Shown here: in pieces, positions 7,240 to 9,151 of the stretch
How the letters are laid out: each line of letters begins with the position of its first letter
How positions within the stretch are numbered: the first letter of the stretch is position 1
Origin: Bacteroidota bacterium
GTDB taxonomy: Bacteria > Bacteroidota > Bacteroidia > NS11-12g > UBA955
Assembly (NCBI GenBank): GCA_947460045.1
Contig: CANHGC010000040.1
Coordinates: forward strand, 1 to 9,151
DNA: 9,151 nucleotides
Direction of reading: 5' to 3'
The notes under the pieces: model-generated
Databases searched by the model: none
Told to the model about the DNA's origin: nothing
Seen by the model: only the letters and a program-made list of their open reading frames with translations
Translations under genes and position numbers: made by a program

Positions 7240-7509
7240 ATGCAATTAACTGCTGAAAGAAAGAAAGAAATTTTTACCACCTTTGGAGGCGCTGTAAACA
7301 ACACAGGTAGCACCGAGGCCCAGATTGCAATGTTCACTGAGAGAATCAATTTCATCAGTGCGCACTTGAAGGAATTCCGCAAAGATAAGAGCGCGGAATT
7401 GTCTTTGATTAAGTTGGTAGGTAAGCGTAGAAGCTTATTGAACTACTTGATGAAGAAAGACATCTTCAAATACAGAGCGTTGATTAAAGAATTGGGCTTG
7501 CGTAAGTAA
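7240..7509 (+). CDS. rpsO: 30S ribosomal protein S15
   Basis: S15 binds 16S rRNA early in assembly of the small subunit platform and contributes to bridge contacts with the large subunit. The protein is 89 residues, the standard length. It shows the family's features: the N-terminal helix LTAERKKEIFTTFG (3-16), NNTGSTEAQIAMFTERI (20-36) holding the conserved GSxExQ region, and the C-terminal GKRRSLLNYLMKKDIFKYRALIKELGLRK, with the basic rRNA-contacting stretch. It starts the plus-strand unit, followed by a hairpin and pnp. In E. coli S15 represses its own translation through a leader structure; the very short leader predicted here makes that particular mechanism unlikely, though this is inference. 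Confidence 0.98.
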   Translation: MQLTAERKKEIFTTFGGAVNNTGSTEAQIAMFTERINFISAHLKEFRKDKSAELSLIKLVGKRRSLLNYLMKKDIFKYRALIKELGLRK

Positions 7510-7540
7510 GTTCAAACTTTAAACCTTTTTACGAGTAAAG

Positions 7541-7575
7541 AAAAGCCCCGTTCGCAACGCGAAGCGGGGCTTTTT
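7541..7575 (+). terminator. Intrinsic terminator/attenuator hairpin between rpsO and pnp
   Basis: The left arm AAAAGCCCCG-TTCGC (7541-7555) pairs with GCGAA-(bulged G)-CGGGGCTTTT (7559-7574) across an AAC loop, giving about 15 base pairs with a G/C-rich core, followed by a T run. This has the form of a rho-independent terminator for rpsO. The A run on the left arm makes it potentially bidirectional. It lies 21 nt before the pnp ATG, and no separate promoter for pnp is visible after it, so partial read-through or use as an RNA processing site is likely. Confidence 0.88.
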
Positions 7576-7595
7576 ATTTCTAAAATTAATATACA

Positions 7596-9151
7596 ATGTT
7601 TAAAATACACAAAAAACAATTCGACACTGGTGATGGTAAAATCATCGAGATCGAAACCGGAAAATTGGCCCGTCAGGCCTACGGTAGCTGCGTAGTAAAA
7701 GTTGGTAAAACCATGATTTTGGCGTCTGTAGTTTCTAACTACGATGCAAAAGAAGGTGTAGACTTCTTGCCTTTGAGCGTTGACTACCAAGAGAAATTTG
7801 CTGCAGTTGGTCGCATTCCTGGTAGCTTCTTGCGTCGTGAAGCACGTTTGTCTGACTATGAAATCTTGATTTCTCGTTTGGTTGACCGTTGCTTGCGTCC
7901 TTTGTTCCCCGAAGATTACCACGCCGACACCCAAGTGATGTTGACTTTGATTTCTTCAGACGAGAACATCCTTCCAGACAGTTATGTTGGATTGGCTGCT
8001 TCCGCTGCATTGATGTTGACAGATATTCCTTTCTTGGGACCTATTTCTGAGGTTCGTGTGGGTAGAATCGATGGCAAGTTCATCGTGAACCCTACTAGAG
8101 AAGAATTGGCATTGTCTGATATCGACATGTTGGTTGGTGGTACAGCCAACGACTTGAACATGGTTGAGGGTGAATTGAAAGAATTGTCTGAAGAAGAGTT
8201 CTTGGAAGCCTTGAAATTTGGTCATGAAGCTGTGAAATTACAGTGTGCTGCCCAAATGGAATTGTTGGCCGAAATGGGTGGTCGCAAACCCGTTCGTGAA
8301 TACAACCACGAAGACAATGATGCTGAATTGCGCGAGCGCGTAATTGCTGAAACCTCTGCCGACATTCGTAAAGTAGCTGAAAGTGGTGCACCAAAAAACG
8401 AGCGTACAGCTGCGTTTAAGGCCATCATTGCTGAATATTGCAAACAGTTCGAAGGACACGAGCAAGCGGCTCGTATGGTTCGTTTGGCCAAGAAATATTT
8501 CCACGAAGCGGAATACAACCAAATGCGTGAAATGATCTTGGACAGTGGTCGTCGTTTGGATGGTCGTACTACAACCCAAGTTCGTCCCATCTACACTGAA
8601 GTAGATTATTTGCCTGCTGCACACGGTTCTGCTGTGTTTACTCGCGGAGAAACTCAGTCTTTGACTACAGTTACTTTGGGTGGTAAAATGGATGAGCAAT
8701 TGTTGGATGCTCCAATGTTGCACGGACATAGCCGTTTGATGTTGCACTATAACTTCCCTGGTTTTTCTACGGGCGAAGTAAGACCCAACCGCGGTCCTGG
8801 TCGTCGTGAAATCGGTCACGGAAACTTGGCGTTGCGTGGTTTGAAGGCCATGTTACCCATTGACGTTCCTTATGTAATTCGTATTGTTAGTGATATTTTA
8901 GAGTCTAACGGATCTTCGTCTATGGCAACGGTTTGTGCCGGTTCTATGGCGTTGATGGATTCAGGTATTCCAATGCAAAAGCCTGTTGGTGGTATTGCCA
9001 TGGGTTTGATTACTGATGAATCTGGACGTTACACTGTGTTAACAGACATCTTGGGTGATGAAGATCACTTGGGCGATATGGATTTCAAAGTTGTTGGAAC
9101 CACTGAAGGTATCACTGCTTGTCAGATGGACATCAAAATCAACGGTTTGAA
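7596..9151 (+). CDS. pnp: Polyribonucleotide nucleotidyltransferase (PNPase), partial, 3' end outside window
   Basis: PNPase is a trimeric 3'-5' phosphorolytic exoribonuclease central to mRNA decay. The visible 518 residues cover the first RNase PH domain (about 10-150, with [13 protein letters not shown] at 72-84 and RPLFPEDY at 101-108), the linking helical domain (about 245-310) and most of the second RNase PH domain. The latter has [12 protein letters not shown] (321-332), [11 protein letters not shown] (344-354), [15 protein letters not shown] (400-414), the phosphate-binding [13 protein letters not shown] (438-450), and [12 protein letters not shown] (487-498), in which Asp488 and Asp494 correspond to the catalytic aspartates. 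The KH and S1 RNA-binding domains would follow outside the window (family about 700-750 residues). The ATG at 7596 is the first after the terminator and matches the family N-terminus. Leu is mostly TTG and Arg mostly CGT, as in highly expressed genes. Confidence 0.98.
   Translation, partial: MFKIHKKQFDTGDGKIIEIETGKLARQAYGSCVVKVGKTMILASVVSNYDAKEGVDFLPLSVDYQEKFAAVGRIPGSFLRREARLSDYEILISRLVDRCLRPLFPEDYHADTQVMLTLISSDENILPDSYVGLAASAALMLTDIPFLGPISEVRVGRIDGKFIVNPTREELALSDIDMLVGGTANDLNMVEGELKELSEEEFLEALKFGHEAVKLQCAAQMELLAEMGGRKPVREYNHEDNDAELRERVIAETSADIRKVAESGAPKNERTAAFKAIIAEYCKQFEGHEQAARMVRLAKKYFHEAEYNQMREMILDSGRRLDGRTTTQVRPIYTEVDYLPAAHGSAVFTRGETQSLTTVTLGGKMDEQLLDAPMLHGHSRLMLHYNFPGFSTGEVRPNRGPGRREIGHGNLALRGLKAMLPIDVPYVIRIVSDILESNGSSSMATVCAGSMALMDSGIPMQKPVGGIAMGLITDESGRYTVLTDILGDEDHLGDMDFKVVGTTEGITACQMDIKINGL

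Noticed and set aside
8238..8819. A 193-codon open frame on the minus strand
   Set aside because: It lies wholly inside pnp, whose conserved motifs are unambiguous, and its composition (many Thr, Ser, Phe) is what the reverse strand of pnp codons would give.

Overview
The window looks like ordinary core chromosome from a member of the Bacteroidota (Flavobacteriia/Sphingobacteriia-like). Three observations support this: a DUF3276/PUR-family protein and a DUF4199 protein, both typical of that phylum; a bacterial GH3-family protein, common there; and TAnnTTTG elements (the Bacteroidota -7 promoter motif) in front of several genes, with few strong Shine-Dalgarno sites. No mobile element, CRISPR array, tRNA or rRNA gene is visible.

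Bases 1-7020 are read entirely from the minus strand. In transcription order the genes are: an MsbA/MdlB-type ABC exporter half-transporter (7020 to 5251); a small PUR-family nucleic-acid-binding protein (5124 to 4813); a four-helix DUF4199 membrane protein (4749 to 4219); a PlsC-like acyltransferase (4204 to 3467); GatC of the tRNA amidotransferase (3470 to 3174); a LolD/MacB-type ABC ATPase (3181 to 2507); a GH3-fold adenylating enzyme (2510 to 1005); and glycine C-acetyltransferase Kbl (967, running off the left edge). From DUF4199 to GH3 the genes are 14 nt apart or overlap by 4-8 nt, so they are almost certainly one operon despite mixed functions: membrane lipid synthesis, tRNA-dependent amidation, export and acyl-amide chemistry.

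A 219-base divergent intergenic region (7021-7239) separates these from the plus strand, which carries rpsO (ribosomal protein S15, 7240-7509), a strong intrinsic-terminator-like hairpin (7541-7575), and pnp (polynucleotide phosphorylase, from 7596 off the right edge). This rpsO-pnp order is a classic conserved arrangement in bacteria.

I found no evidence for an undescribed multi-gene system. The points most worth a second look are: the exporter's Walker B glutamate replaced by aspartate; the bacterial GH3 enzyme of unknown substrate inside a tightly coupled operon with an orphan LolD-type ATPase; and the repeated TATTTTTG elements, some placed almost on top of start codons. Several start codons were moved from the longest open frame to internal ATGs, with reasons given in the entries.
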